A DNA stretch of 64,000 bases from Pseudonocardia broussonetiae (GTDB lineage: Bacteria > Actinomycetota > Actinomycetes > Mycobacteriales > Pseudonocardiaceae): assembly GCF_013155125.1 (NCBI RefSeq), contig NZ_CP053564.1, forward strand, positions 3,231,501 to 3,295,500, written 5' to 3'. The notes under the pieces are model-generated. The model worked only from the letters and a program-made list of their open reading frames with translations, was not told where the DNA came from and did no database searches. Each line of letters starts with the position of its first letter. Within the stretch, counting starts at the first letter, position 1. Of the stretch, positions 31,691 through 40,986 are shown in pieces. Made by a program: the position numbers and the translations under genes.

Positions 31691-33988
31691 TCAGCCCGGC
31701 AGCTCCACCCGGCGCAGCACGCCGTCCTCGACGTCGACCAGCCCGCCCTCGACGGTGACGAGCCGGTCGAGCCGGCGGTCCTGCGCCACCACGCGCACCG
31801 CGCCCGCGTCGTCGACGGCCAGCACCACCCCGCCGCTGAGCACCACCGCCCGCCCGGTCGCGTCGAGGCCGACCGAGGCGCCGGGGAGGTCGAGCCGGTC
31901 CGGGGCGACGCCGCGGGCGAGCTGCACGACGACCGGGACGCCGGCCCCGCGCTGCGGGCCGGCGTCGATCACCGCGCCGGTCACGCGCCCGGCGTCGAGG
32001 GCGAGCAGGCGGCCGTCGGACAGGACCCAGCCGCGGCCGTCGGCCCGCACGACCCCGCCCGTCACGGGGCCGTCGGCGACCCGGGCGGCGGTGCCGCCGT
32101 CGAGCGCGAACGCCCCGGCGACGCCGGCCAGCAGCGGGACGGCGCCGCCGAGGTCGGGGAGCAGGACCGCGCCCTCGCGGGGTGCCGGGTCCGGTACGGG
32201 CGCCAGCCGCTGCAGCGGTCCGCCGGCGGGCGCGTGCACCGGAGTCAGGAGCTCGTCGGCGGTCTCCAGCCACCACGCCCCGCCGCTGCCGTCGGGCCAG
32301 ACCGGGCCGGTCGCGCCGTCGTCGCGGGTGCCCAGGGGCACCGGGGGAGCGCCGCCCGGGGGCACCGCGGCGACGGCGCCGGTGCCGCGGTCGCCGCTCG
32401 CGAAGCGCCCGTCGGCACCGAGCGGGGAGCCGACGGGGTCGCCCGCCGTGTTCGCCACCGGCACGAGCACGACCGGCGGCCCGACGGCCGGGGGGTCGGC
32501 GACGCAGTCGGCGGGGACCGGCGGGAGGTCGGCGAGCGCGGCGGCTGCGTCGGGCATGCGCCACAGCGCCGCCCCGGGGCCGCGGGTGGCGAGCACGACG
32601 GCGCCGTCGGGCGTCGCGAGCAGGGCGGTGACGGGGCCGGGGAGCGCGGCGGGCACCGCGCGGAGCACGCCGTCGGGCGCGAGGCGGACGAGCCGCCCGC
32701 CGGCGGGGAGCCAGGTGCCGCCGCCCGCGTCGACGGCGACCGGACCACCGTCGGGGAGCAGGCTCGTCGGGCCGCCGGAGGTGAGCCCGCACGCCGGGTC
32801 GGGAGCGCCGGCGAGCCTAGTGGCGTCGAGGCCGGTGGCGGTCGGGGCGAGGCGCTCGAGACGGGTGCCGGGTCCCTCGCGCACGACCCGGAGCGCGCCG
32901 GCGTCGACCGGCCGGACCTCGGTGACGTCCACCGGCACGCCGTCCTCGGGCTCGCGGACGGTGACCACCGGCAGGTAGACGACCGGGAGGCGCTGCCCGC
33001 CGTCGTAGGAGTCGAGGTCGAGACGGCGCAGCGTGCCGGGCGGGTCGGCGCGACCGCGCAGCCACACGGAGCCGTCGGAGCCGACGGGGCTCGTCGCCGC
33101 CACCTCCGGCACCGCGACGAGCGTCGGGTCGCCCGGGGCGAGGCCGGTGACGAGCACGGTGTCGCCGAGCAGGCGCGCCACCCGGCCGGCCGCGACGCCG
33201 AGCACCCGGCCACCGTCCCCGACCCGCACGTCCTCCTCCGTGCGCGCCACGACCCGCGCCCGGCCGGTGGGGTCGAGGCCGACGACGCCGCGGTCGCCGA
33301 CGACGACCGGCCCGCCGTCGTCGAGGGCGAGGGTGAGGGCGGAGCCCGGGTCGAGGCCGAGTGCGGGCTCACCCGCCCGCAGCGGCGCCCGGGCGTCGAG
33401 GACGGCGAGGCGGACGAACGGGCCCTCCGCCGCGGGCCCCGGCACGCGCGGGACGCCGGGCAGCAGCGCCGTGAGGACGGCGGTGACGAGGGCGACCGCG
33501 GTGACCACCACCCCCACCCGCCGGGTTCGCCGCTCCCGCCCGGTGCGCCGGCCGTTCCCGCCCGGCGTGAGCACGGCCAGGACCACCGCCGCCAGCCCGG
33601 CGAGTCCCGTGACCCACGCCCCGCCCGCGGTGCTGCCCGGCCACGCCACCAGCCCGGTGCCGGCCGCGGCCACACCGGCCGCGCCCGCTGCGGCGGCAGC
33701 GGTCCGCGCCCCGGCGAGCCCGGTCCGCGCGAGCACGGCCACCGCCGTCGCCACCACGGCCACCGGTGCGAGCGCCACGAGCAGCACCGCCACCGGCCCC
33801 CCGACGACCTCCCACCCGGCGCGGGCGTCCGGTGGGAGGGGGAGCGGGAGGCCGTCGGTCAGCAGCACCGGGGGCGGCCCACCGGCCCGCCACCAGGGCA
33901 GGAGCAGCGCCGCTGCGGAACCCGCGGCCAGGACCGTCGCCGCGACGACCCACGGCAGTCCCGGACGGCCCTCCGCTCGCCCCGCCAT
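31691..33988 (-). CDS. Membrane-anchored repeat (beta-propeller-like) protein, unknown function
   Basis: The 765-residue protein begins with four or five hydrophobic helices in residues 10-160 (for example LPWVVAATVLAAGSAAALLL and VGVVVTAVALVTAVLTALLP). About 560 exported residues follow, rich in Gly, Pro, Asp and Val with many short beta-like repeats such as LALDDGGPVVVGDRGVVGLD and LLPDGGPVAVDAGGGTWLPA. This resembles a propeller sensor or binding domain. No enzymatic motif was seen. The ATG at 33988 is the first that gives a normal membrane start. It is divergent from dapA. I do not recognise the family. Confidence 0.65.
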   Translation of the reverse strand: MAGRAEGRPGLPWVVAATVLAAGSAAALLLPWWRAGGPPPVLLTDGLPLPLPPDARAGWEVVGGPVAVLLVALAPVAVVATAVAVLARTGLAGARTAAAAAGAAGVAAAGTGLVAWPGSTAGGAWVTGLAGLAAVVLAVLTPGGNGRRTGRERRTRRVGVVVTAVALVTAVLTALLPGVPRVPGPAAEGPFVRLAVLDARAPLRAGEPALGLDPGSALTLALDDGGPVVVGDRGVVGLDPTGRARVVARTEEDVRVGDGGRVLGVAAGRVARLLGDTVLVTGLAPGDPTLVAVPEVAATSPVGSDGSVWLRGRADPPGTLRRLDLDSYDGGQRLPVVYLPVVTVREPEDGVPVDVTEVRPVDAGALRVVREGPGTRLERLAPTATGLDATRLAGAPDPACGLTSGGPTSLLPDGGPVAVDAGGGTWLPAGGRLVRLAPDGVLRAVPAALPGPVTALLATPDGAVVLATRGPGAALWRMPDAAAALADLPPVPADCVADPPAVGPPVVLVPVANTAGDPVGSPLGADGRFASGDRGTGAVAAVPPGGAPPVPLGTRDDGATGPVWPDGSGGAWWLETADELLTPVHAPAGGPLQRLAPVPDPAPREGAVLLPDLGGAVPLLAGVAGAFALDGGTAARVADGPVTGGVVRADGRGWVLSDGRLLALDAGRVTGAVIDAGPQRGAGVPVVVQLARGVAPDRLDLPGASVGLDATGRAVVLSGGVVLAVDDAGAVRVVAQDRRLDRLVTVEGGLVDVEDGVLRRVELPG

Positions 33989-34118
33989 CGCCCCTCCCGG
34001 CCGGTGTGGACCGGCGCCGCGACGGTAGCCGCCCCCGCGCCGGTACCGGGTCACGATCGTGTGACCGCGGGGGCGCGAGGAGGTAGCGTGCCGGTCCGAC
34101 GGAGCGCGGAGGAGAGTC

Positions 34119-34997
34119 ATGATCACCGGAAGTCTGGTCGCCCTGGTCACCCCGATGCGGGAGGACGGTGCGGTCGACCACGAGGCGCTCGCGAAGGTCG
34201 TCGACCGCGCGATCGAGGCGGGCACCGCGGCCATCGTGTCGGTCGGCACGACGGGGGAGTCGGCCACGCTCGACGTCTCCGAGCACACCGACGTCATCCG
34301 CCGCACGATCGACGTCGCCGCCGGGCGGGTGCCGGTCGTCGCGGGCACCGGCGCGAACTCCACGGCCGAGGCGATCCACCTCACCGCCGCCGCTAAGGCC
34401 GCCGGTGCCGACGCCGCCCTGCTCGTCACGCCGTACTACAACAAGCCCCCGCAGGAGGGGCTGTACCGGCACTTCAAGGCCGTCGCCGAGGCCGTGGACA
34501 TCCCGCAGATCCTCTACAACGTCCCCGGCCGCACGGCCTGCGACATGCTGCCCTCCACCGTCGAGCGGCTCGCCGCCGTGCCCAACATCGTCGGGCTCAA
34601 GGAGGCGCTGGGCGACCTCGACCGCGTCCGCGACCTCGTCGCGCTCGGCCTGCCCGACTTCGCCCTCTACTCCGGCGACGACGCCACGGCCCGCGCGAGC
34701 ATCCTCGCGGGCTTCCACGGCGACATCTCCGTCACCGCGAACGTCGCGCCCGGGGCGATGGCGCGCATGTGCGCGGCCGCGCTCGCGGGCGACGCCGAGC
34801 TCGCCGCGCAGATCGACGCCGACCTGGCCGGGCTGCACCGCTCGCTGTTCGCCGAGCCCAACCCGATCCCGGTGAAGTGGGCGCTGGCCGAGCTCGGGCT
34901 CATCCCGCCGGGCATCCGGCTGCCGCTGGTGCCGCTCGACCCGGTGCACCACGAGGACGTGCGGGCGGCGCTGCGGTCGGCGGGCCTGCTGAGCTGA
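34119..34997 (+). CDS. dapA: 4-hydroxy-tetrahydrodipicolinate synthase
   Basis: The 292-residue aldolase condenses pyruvate and aspartate semialdehyde in lysine and peptidoglycan synthesis. It shows VSVGTTGESATLDVSEH, the catalytic tyrosine in LYNVPGRTACDM, and the Schiff-base lysine in PNIVGLKEALGDLDRV. Length is normal. GGAGGAG precedes the ATG. No other lysine gene is adjacent. The lysine position and neighbouring residues fit DapA better than other members of the NAL family. Confidence 0.92.
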   Translation: MITGSLVALVTPMREDGAVDHEALAKVVDRAIEAGTAAIVSVGTTGESATLDVSEHTDVIRRTIDVAAGRVPVVAGTGANSTAEAIHLTAAAKAAGADAALLVTPYYNKPPQEGLYRHFKAVAEAVDIPQILYNVPGRTACDMLPSTVERLAAVPNIVGLKEALGDLDRVRDLVALGLPDFALYSGDDATARASILAGFHGDISVTANVAPGAMARMCAAALAGDAELAAQIDADLAGLHRSLFAEPNPIPVKWALAELGLIPPGIRLPLVPLDPVHHEDVRAALRSAGLLS

Positions 34998-35008
34998 CGG
35001 TGTGCAGC

Positions 35009-35080
35009 GCTCGCACACAGGCTCCGGGGTCCGCACACAGGGCCGGAGCTGTGTGCGAGCCCCCGGAGGTGTGTGCGAGC
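35009..35080. terminator. Long inverted repeat between convergent genes
   Basis: The arms 35009-35027 and 35043-35060 pair over 18 nt with one bulge (GCTCGCACACAG against CTGTGTGCGAGC). A third half-copy, GTGTGTGCGAGC, ends at 35080. The repeat lies between the stops of dapA and the convergent hydrolase gene and is a likely bidirectional terminator. Confidence 0.72.
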
Positions 35081-35085
35081 CGGAC

Positions 35086-35961
35086 TCAACCCGGCGCCAC
35101 CGGCGCCCGCCGCGCCGTCCGCTCGATCCCGTCGAGCACCGTCGGCCACACCCAGCGGGCCAGGTCGTGGCCCATGTCGGGCACCTCCAGGAGCTCCGCG
35201 CCCGGGATCGCCGCGGCCGTCGCGCGCCCGCCGGACGGGACGATCACCCGGTCGCGCTCGCCGTGCAGCACCAGCGCCGGCACCCGGAGCCCGCGCAGGT
35301 CGGCGGTGCGGTCGCGCTCGCCGACGCAGGCCGCGAGCTGGCGGCTGCTGCCGTCGCCGGTCTCCCGGGCCATCGACCGGCGCATCGTCACGCGCACGTC
35401 CTCGTCGTCCTGCGCGGTCCGGTCCTCGGAGCCGATCCGGCGGAACGCCGCCACCATCCCCTCGACGGGGTCGGCCGCGGGCGGGCGCAGGAAGTCGGGC
35501 ACGCGCGTCCAGTGCACCCTGCCGGTGCGCCCGTCGCCGGGCCGTCCCATGATCGACACGAGCGACCGCGTCAGCCGCGGGTGCCGGATCGCCACCTCCT
35601 GCGCCACCATCGACCCCAGTGACGCCCCGACCACGTGCGCGCCGCGCGGGTCGACGTGCGCGATCAGGCCCGCGGCGTCGTCGGCCATGTCGCCGAGCGT
35701 GTAGACGGGCGTGGCCCGCCGGCGCAGGAACTGCCACGCCGTGATCCCGGGACCGCCGACGTGCGTGGAGCGGCCGACGTCGCGGTTGTCGAAGCGGACG
35801 ACGTGGAACCCGCGCCCGGCGAGGTCGGCGCAGAAGTCGTCGCGCCACCAGTCCATCGACAGGTTCAGGCCCATGACCAGCAGGACGGTGGGGTGCGCGG
35901 GGTCGCCGAGGGACTCGTAGCAGAGCTCGACGTCCCCGACCCGCACGAATCGCTCGTTCAT
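35086..35961 (-). CDS. Alpha/beta-fold hydrolase
   Basis: The 291-residue enzyme has the nucleophile elbow GASLGS, oxyanion region VLLVMGLNLSMDWW, an acidic member near VLHGERDRVIVPSGG, and the catalytic histidine in PDMGHDLARW. It belongs to a broad esterase/lipase-like group often annotated as TigG-like or RsbQ-like hydrolases. The start ATG at 35961 has no ribosome site. It is unlinked to a pathway here. Confidence 0.82.
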   Translation of the reverse strand: MNERFVRVGDVELCYESLGDPAHPTVLLVMGLNLSMDWWRDDFCADLAGRGFHVVRFDNRDVGRSTHVGGPGITAWQFLRRRATPVYTLGDMADDAAGLIAHVDPRGAHVVGASLGSMVAQEVAIRHPRLTRSLVSIMGRPGDGRTGRVHWTRVPDFLRPPAADPVEGMVAAFRRIGSEDRTAQDDEDVRVTMRRSMARETGDGSSRQLAACVGERDRTADLRGLRVPALVLHGERDRVIVPSGGRATAAAIPGAELLEVPDMGHDLARWVWPTVLDGIERTARRAPVAPG

Positions 35962-36007
35962 CGACCCGGCGTTCGGCGCCGCGCCCGGTCCGGTTCGGGG
36001 GACGCGG

Positions 36008-37552
36008 TCAGACGCGCAGCAGCGCCGGGTTGTCGAACCGCCCGGCCCGCACCCGCTGCTCGCCGGCGGCGTCCGGATCGCCGAGACGGGCCCGGTGGCG
36101 CGCCGCGCGGACGGCGAACTCGCCCAACCCGGTCCGCTCGGCCCGCTCCGCCAGCAGGCGGGACTCCGCGACGGCCGCGGGCCCGTCGAACGACCCCGTG
36201 ACCGCGCACAGCGTGTCGCGCACGTGCAGCTCGATCCAGCAGCAGATGTCGGCGTCGGCGACGAGCGCGTCGCAGACGGCCCGCAGCGCGGCCGCCGCGC
36301 CGGCCGGGTCGCCCAGCCGGGCCCGGGCCGACGCCACGCCGCGGGCGTTCAGCGCGATCCAGCAGGCGTCGTGGAGGACCTCGGCCAGCGTGCGGGCGTC
36401 GGCGAACACCGCCTCGGCCTCCGCGGGCCGGCCGGCCCGCATCAGCACCTCGCCGTGCAGGAACTCCACCCACGGGCGGATCGCGGTCCAGCCCAGCTCG
36501 CCGACCAGGACGCGCGCCCGGGTGACGTCCTCCTCGGCGAGCTCCTCCTCGTCGCGCTGCAGCCGGGCCCGCGCGCGCATGGCGAGCGCGGCGGCCGCGG
36601 CGCGGGGCCGGTCGGCGGCCTCGGTGAGCGCGACCGCGCGGTCGAGCTCCCGCACCGCGCCGCCCGAGGCGAGCGTGTCGACGAGCGCGAACCCGCGCCC
36701 GCAGGCCACGCCGGCCTCCTGCTCCGGGCGGCCCTCCGCGGCGGCGTCGGCCCGGGCGAGCTGGAGCAGCGCACCCGCCTGGTCGCCGGTGGCGGTGGCG
36801 ACGAACCCCAGCTCGCGGCGCGCGAGCACGGCGACGTCGGCCAGCCCGTGGCGGGTGGCCAGGCGGTCGGCCTCCCGCAGCGCCGCGGCCGCGCCGGGGT
36901 CGGTGCTCGCCACGGCGTGCACGACCCCGTGCCCGTAGTGCGCCAGCGCCTCCGCCAGCACGGCGTCGTCGCCCAGGGCGCGGGCCCGCCGCACGGCCCC
37001 GGCGAGGATCGAGGCCCCGTCGCGGGGCGCGCCGGCGTCCATCACCTGCTCGCCGACCCGCACCAGGTCGCGGACCGCCCCCCGCCCCGCGGGGGAGCAG
37101 GTCCGCGAGCGCTGCGCACGCTGCAGCCGCGCCCCGGCCGCCGCGAGGTCGAGCCGGCGGCCGTGCAGCCACGCCGAGAACTCCGGTACGTCGGGCTCGG
37201 CGCCCTCCAGCAGCGGCAGCGTGGCCTCCGACGTCGGCCACCCGACCGGCGTGCGGCCGGCGAGCACGTCGAGCAGGTCGACGCGCACGCCGTCGGCGAG
37301 CTCCCAGGTGAGCGGGTCGCCGCCGATCCGCACCGCGTCGCCGAGGGTGCGCCGCGCCTGGCTCAGCGTCCAGCGCAGCGCCGCCTGCGGGTCGGCGGCG
37401 TCGGGGAACAGCAGGTCGATCACGCGGCTGCGCGGCACCGGACCGGTGGAGCACAGCAGCAGCGCGACCAGCGCCCACGGCTTGCGGCCGCGCCCGGGCA
37501 CGGGCGCGGCCCCCGGCAGGTGGGGTGGGCCCAGCAGACGCACGACGGTCAT
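36008..37552 (-). CDS. SARP-like transcriptional regulator with TPR region
   Basis: The 514-residue protein begins with an OmpR-like winged helix: KPWALVALLLCSTGPVPRSR, VIDLLFPDAADPQAALRWTL and SQARRTLGDAVRIGGD. The usual activator (BTAD) domain is short or absent, and the rest is helical repeat sequence (ARRELGFVATATGDQAGALL, ALAMRARARLQRDEEELAEE, VLMRAGRPAEAEAVFADART) that looks like TPRs. There is no ATPase domain. GGAGG lies before the ATG. A methyltransferase gene lies upstream with 38 nt between them on the same strand. Confidence 0.75.
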   Translation of the reverse strand: MTVVRLLGPPHLPGAAPVPGRGRKPWALVALLLCSTGPVPRSRVIDLLFPDAADPQAALRWTLSQARRTLGDAVRIGGDPLTWELADGVRVDLLDVLAGRTPVGWPTSEATLPLLEGAEPDVPEFSAWLHGRRLDLAAAGARLQRAQRSRTCSPAGRGAVRDLVRVGEQVMDAGAPRDGASILAGAVRRARALGDDAVLAEALAHYGHGVVHAVASTDPGAAAALREADRLATRHGLADVAVLARRELGFVATATGDQAGALLQLARADAAAEGRPEQEAGVACGRGFALVDTLASGGAVRELDRAVALTEAADRPRAAAAALAMRARARLQRDEEELAEEDVTRARVLVGELGWTAIRPWVEFLHGEVLMRAGRPAEAEAVFADARTLAEVLHDACWIALNARGVASARARLGDPAGAAAALRAVCDALVADADICCWIELHVRDTLCAVTGSFDGPAAVAESRLLAERAERTGLGEFAVRAARHRARLGDPDAAGEQRVRAGRFDNPALLRV

Positions 37553-37590
37553 GGCGCCTCCGAAAGGTGCTGGCCGGACGATACCCCTGA

Positions 37591-38406
37591 TCAGGCCCGA
37601 ACGGCGGTGACCAGCAGGAACTCCGCCTCCCACGTGCCGTCCGACCGCGTCTCCTCCAGCATCCGCAGGAACGACGCGTCGAGCTCGGCCGCCCGCTCGG
37701 CGTCCAGGCTGCGGTAGACGGCGATGGTGGGCCCGTAGTTCTGCTTCCACCACTCGCGGAAGGCCTCCGGGGAGTCGGACACGGCGAAGGTCGTGGTGCG
37801 CCGCTCTGCCCGCAGCTCGCGCACGCCGTCGCCGAACAGCGTCCGCAGGTGGTCCTCGCTGCCCCAGAGCGGCGCGGGCGAGGCGCCGGGCGGGGGCGCG
37901 GGCGCGAACGGCTTCATCGTCGCGAACAGCCGCCCGACGAAGCCCTCCGGCGTCCAGCTGAGCAGGCCGATCGTGCCGCCGGGCCGGCAGACGCGCAGCA
38001 GCTCGGCCGAGGAGCGGTCGTGGAAGGGCGCGAACATGATGCCGACGCAGGACAGCACGGTGTCGAACTCGCCGGTCTCGAACGGCAGCGCGTGGGCGTC
38101 GGCCTCGACCCACTGCAGGCGCGCCCCGCGCTCCGCGGCGATCCGCTCGCCCGCGGCGAGCAGCTCCGGGGTGAGGTCGGACGCGACGACGTCGGCGCCG
38201 GTGAGCGCGGCCGGGATGGCCGCGTTGCCGGTGCCCGCGCCGATGTCGAGGACGCGCTGGCCCGCGGCGACCCCGGCGGCCTCGACGAGGGTCGGCCCGA
38301 GGTCGGGGATGAGGTCGGCCGCGACGGCCGGGTAGTCGCCGGACGCCCACAGGGCCCGGTGCTTGGTGCCGATGGCGGACAGGTCTGGGGTGGTGGTCGT
38401 GGTCAT
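37591..38406 (-). CDS. SAM-dependent methyltransferase (UbiE-like)
   Basis: The 271-residue class I methyltransferase has motif I VLDIGAGTGNAAIPAAL, the acidic residue in ADVVASDLTPELLAAG, VEADAHALPFETGEFDTVLS and the post-motif LRVCRPGGTIGLLSWTPEG. These residues place it in the Methyltransf_11/25 group. The substrate is unknown. It precedes the SARP-like gene and diverges from the radical-SAM gene. Confidence 0.85.
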   Translation of the reverse strand: MTTTTTPDLSAIGTKHRALWASGDYPAVAADLIPDLGPTLVEAAGVAAGQRVLDIGAGTGNAAIPAALTGADVVASDLTPELLAAGERIAAERGARLQWVEADAHALPFETGEFDTVLSCVGIMFAPFHDRSSAELLRVCRPGGTIGLLSWTPEGFVGRLFATMKPFAPAPPPGASPAPLWGSEDHLRTLFGDGVRELRAERRTTTFAVSDSPEAFREWWKQNYGPTIAVYRSLDAERAAELDASFLRMLEETRSDGTWEAEFLLVTAVRA

Positions 38407-38426
38407 GGGCCCACCGTGGCGGCCGG

Positions 38427-38463
38427 GCGTGTGCGGGAGCGTGTGCGTCGGGCGTGTGCGTCG
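38427..38463. repeat. Direct repeats in the divergent promoter
   Basis: GCGTGTGCGTCG occurs at 38439-38450 and 38452-38463, and a related GCGTGTGCGGGA at 38427. Spacing of 12-13 nt puts them on nearly the same DNA face. They could bind a regulator of the methyltransferase or radical-SAM gene. Confidence 0.4.
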
Positions 38464-38493
38464 TGCGGGGGCGTGCGCCTCCGGGTCGGGGGC

Positions 38494-38499
38494 TACCCT
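38494..38499 (+). promoter_or_regulatory. Candidate leaderless -10 for the radical-SAM gene
   Basis: TACCCT is eight bases before the GTG at 38508 with no ribosome site between them and no -35 visible. Confidence 0.5.
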
Positions 38500-38507
38500 G
38501 GGGCAGC

Positions 38508-40448
38508 GTGACTGCCGCGTCCGTGTTCCCTGACCTCGAAGCCCTGCTCCCGCGCGTCTCCAAGCCCGTGCAGTACGTGGGCGGTGAGCTGAACGCGCAG
38601 CTGAAGGACTGGGACGCCGCGGACGTCCGGTGGGCGCTCATGTATCCCGACGCGTACGAGGTGGGGCTGCCCAACCAGGGAGTCCAGATCCTCTACGAGG
38701 TCCTCAACGAGCGCGTCGACGCCCTCGCCGAGCGCTGCTACTCCGTGTGGCCCGACCTCGAGGCGCTGATGCGCGAGCACGGCGTCCCCGCGTTCACCGT
38801 CGACGGCCACCGCCCGCTGGGCGCGTTCGACCTGCTCGGCGTCAGCTTCTCCACCGAGCTCGGCTACACCAACCTGCTCACCGCGCTCGACCTCGCCGGC
38901 ATCCCGCTGCACGCGGTCGACCGCGACGAGACCCACCCCGTGGTCGTCGCGGGCGGGCACGCGGCGTTCAACCCGGAGCCGGTCTCGCGCTTCGTCGACG
39001 TGGCGGCGATCGGCGACGGCGAGGAGGTCGTCGGCGACATCACCGACGTCGTCCGCGACTGGAAGGCCCAAGGCCGCCCCGGCGGGCGTCGCGAGCTGCT
39101 GCTGCGCCTCGCGGCCACCGACGGCTGCTACGTGCCCTCGCTCTACGAGGTCACGTACGGCGAGGACGGCGGGATCGCCGCGGTCGAGCCCGTCGACGCC
39201 CGGGTGCCGCGCACGGTCACCAAGCGCACCACCACCGAGCTCGACGAGTGGCCCTACCCGAAGGCGCCGCTGGTGCCGCTGGCCGAGACGGTGCACGAGC
39301 GCGCGTCGGTCGAGATCTTCCGCGGCTGCACCCGCGGCTGCCGGTTCTGCCAGGCCGGGATGATCACGCGTCCGGTGCGGGAGCGGTCGCTGGAGGGCAT
39401 CGGCAAGATGGTCGACGCCTCGGTGCGCGCGAGCGGGTTCGACGAGGTCGGCCTGCTGTCGCTGAGCAGCGCCGACCACTCCGAGATCGCCGAGATCACC
39501 AAGGGCCTCGCCGACCGCTACGAGGGCACCAACACCTCGCTGTCGCTGCCGAGCACCCGCGTCGACGCCTTCAACATCGACCTCGCCAACGAGATCTCCC
39601 GCAACGGCCGCCGCTCCGGGCTCACCTTCGCCCCCGAGGGCGGCTCCGAGCGCATCCGCCGCGTGATCAACAAGATGGTGTCGGAGGAGGACCTGATCCG
39701 CACCGTCTCCGAGGCGTTCGCCCAGGGCTGGCGGCAGGTGAAGCTGTACTTCATGTGCGGGCTGCCCACCGAGGAGGACGAGGACGTCCTGGAGATCGCG
39801 GGCATGGCGCACCGCGTGATCAAGGCCGGGCGCGCGGCGTCGGGGCGCAACGACGTCCGCTGCACCATCTCCATCGGCGGGTTCGTGCCCAAGCCGCACA
39901 CCCCGTTCCAGTGGGCCGCGCAGGCGCACCCCGACGTCGTCGACGACCGGCTGCGCAAGCTGCGCGCCGCCGTCAACGCCGACCGCAAGATCGGCCGCAA
40001 CATCGGGATGCGCTACCACGACGGGCAGCCGTCGCTGGTCGAGGGCCTGCTGGCCCGCGGCGACCGGCGCGTCGGCGCGGTCATCGAGCGGGTGTGGCGC
40101 GAGGGCGGCCGGTTCGACGGCTGGAGCGAGCACTTCTCCTACGAGCGCTGGATGACCGCGGCGGCCGCGGAGCTCGAGCCGCTCGGCGTCTCCGTCGACT
40201 GGTACACCACCCGCGAGCGCGGCCGCGACGAGGTCCTGCCCTGGGACCACCTCGACTCCGGCCTCGAGCGCGACTGGCTGTGGGACGACTGGCAGGACGC
40301 GCTGGCCGGCCGCGAGCAGGACGACTGCCGCTGGACGCCGTGCTTCGACTGCGGCGTGTGCCCGTCGACCGGCACCGACATCGAGGTGGGCCCCAGCGGC
40401 ACGACCCTGCTCCCGCTGACCGTCGTCAACCCGCTCACGCAGCGCTGA
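38508..40448 (+). CDS. Radical SAM protein, TIGR03960 family (B12-binding-like)
   Basis: The 646-residue protein has an N-terminal B12-type domain (ALMYPDAYEVGLPNQGVQIL) and a radical SAM cluster motif FRGCTRGCRFCQAGMITRPV, giving C-x3-C-x2-C. The later segments TFAPEGGSERIRRVINKMVS and GWRQVKLYFMCGLPTEEDED follow the family. The cysteine-rich tail (WTPCFDCGVCPSTGTDIEVG) is also characteristic. The family is widespread upstream of rne in actinobacteria, usually linked to a DUF2344 partner, and its reaction is not known. GTG at 38508 has a -10-like TACCCT upstream. Confidence 0.9.
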   Translation: MTAASVFPDLEALLPRVSKPVQYVGGELNAQLKDWDAADVRWALMYPDAYEVGLPNQGVQILYEVLNERVDALAERCYSVWPDLEALMREHGVPAFTVDGHRPLGAFDLLGVSFSTELGYTNLLTALDLAGIPLHAVDRDETHPVVVAGGHAAFNPEPVSRFVDVAAIGDGEEVVGDITDVVRDWKAQGRPGGRRELLLRLAATDGCYVPSLYEVTYGEDGGIAAVEPVDARVPRTVTKRTTTELDEWPYPKAPLVPLAETVHERASVEIFRGCTRGCRFCQAGMITRPVRERSLEGIGKMVDASVRASGFDEVGLLSLSSADHSEIAEITKGLADRYEGTNTSLSLPSTRVDAFNIDLANEISRNGRRSGLTFAPEGGSERIRRVINKMVSEEDLIRTVSEAFAQGWRQVKLYFMCGLPTEEDEDVLEIAGMAHRVIKAGRAASGRNDVRCTISIGGFVPKPHTPFQWAAQAHPDVVDDRLRKLRAAVNADRKIGRNIGMRYHDGQPSLVEGLLARGDRRVGAVIERVWREGGRFDGWSEHFSYERWMTAAAAELEPLGVSVDWYTTRERGRDEVLPWDHLDSGLERDWLWDDWQDALAGREQDDCRWTPCFDCGVCPSTGTDIEVGPSGTTLLPLTVVNPLTQR

Positions 40449-40456
40449 CCGGCGGG

Positions 40457-40977
40457 GTGGCGGACAGGCCGGACTTCACCGTCCGCGTCGCCGACGAGCG
40501 CGACGTCGACGCGCTGGCCCGGCTCCGGCGCGCCTGGCTGGAGGAGCGGGTCGGCCGGCCCGTCGACGACCCGGCGTTCGAGCCCGCGTTCGCGCAGTGG
40601 TGGCGCTCGGAGCTGCCCCGGCGGACGTTCTGGATCGCCGAGACGGGCACGGAGCGCACCGGGTTCGTCGCGGTGGGCTCGCTCAACGTCGTCGAGATCG
40701 TGCACATGCCCCGCCCGGGCGCGCGCGGAGGAGCGATCGGGCACGTCGGCAACGCGTTCGTGATCGCCTCCTGGGCCGACCGCGGGGTGCCCCGCGCGCT
40801 GCTCGCCCGCGCCGTCGCGCACGCCCGGCAGCGGCGCTACCGCCGCCTCGTCCTCGCGCCCACGCCGGGCAGCGCCCCGTTCTACCGGCGCGCCGGGTCG
40901 CCCCCGCGGGCGAGACGCTGCTGGTACTGGGCCCGGAGTCCGCGGCGCCCGCCGAGGGGCGCGACCGCGGTCAGTAG
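40457..40977 (+). pseudogene. GNAT-like acetyltransferase with an apparent 1-nt frameshift
   Basis: The first part (VRVADERDVDALARLRRAWL, GHVGNAFVIASWADRGVPRA) is a normal GNAT fold. The frame changes near 40898. Reading on in the original frame gives a low-complexity Arg/Pro tail that runs into the next gene to 40999. Adding one T after GGG at 40895-40897 restores FYRRAGFAPAGETLLVLGPE, a perfect GNAT ending, and stops at 40977, just before DUF2344. A one-base deletion, either real or a sequence error, is the best explanation. It has been left between the radical-SAM and DUF2344 genes. Confidence 0.8.
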
Positions 40978-40980
40978 GCT
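40975..40980 (+). promoter_or_regulatory. Candidate leaderless -10 for the DUF2344 gene
   Basis: TAGGCT is six bases before the ATG at 40987. Its TAG is also the stop of the restored GNAT frame. Confidence 0.4.
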
Positions 40981-40986
40981 GGGCCC

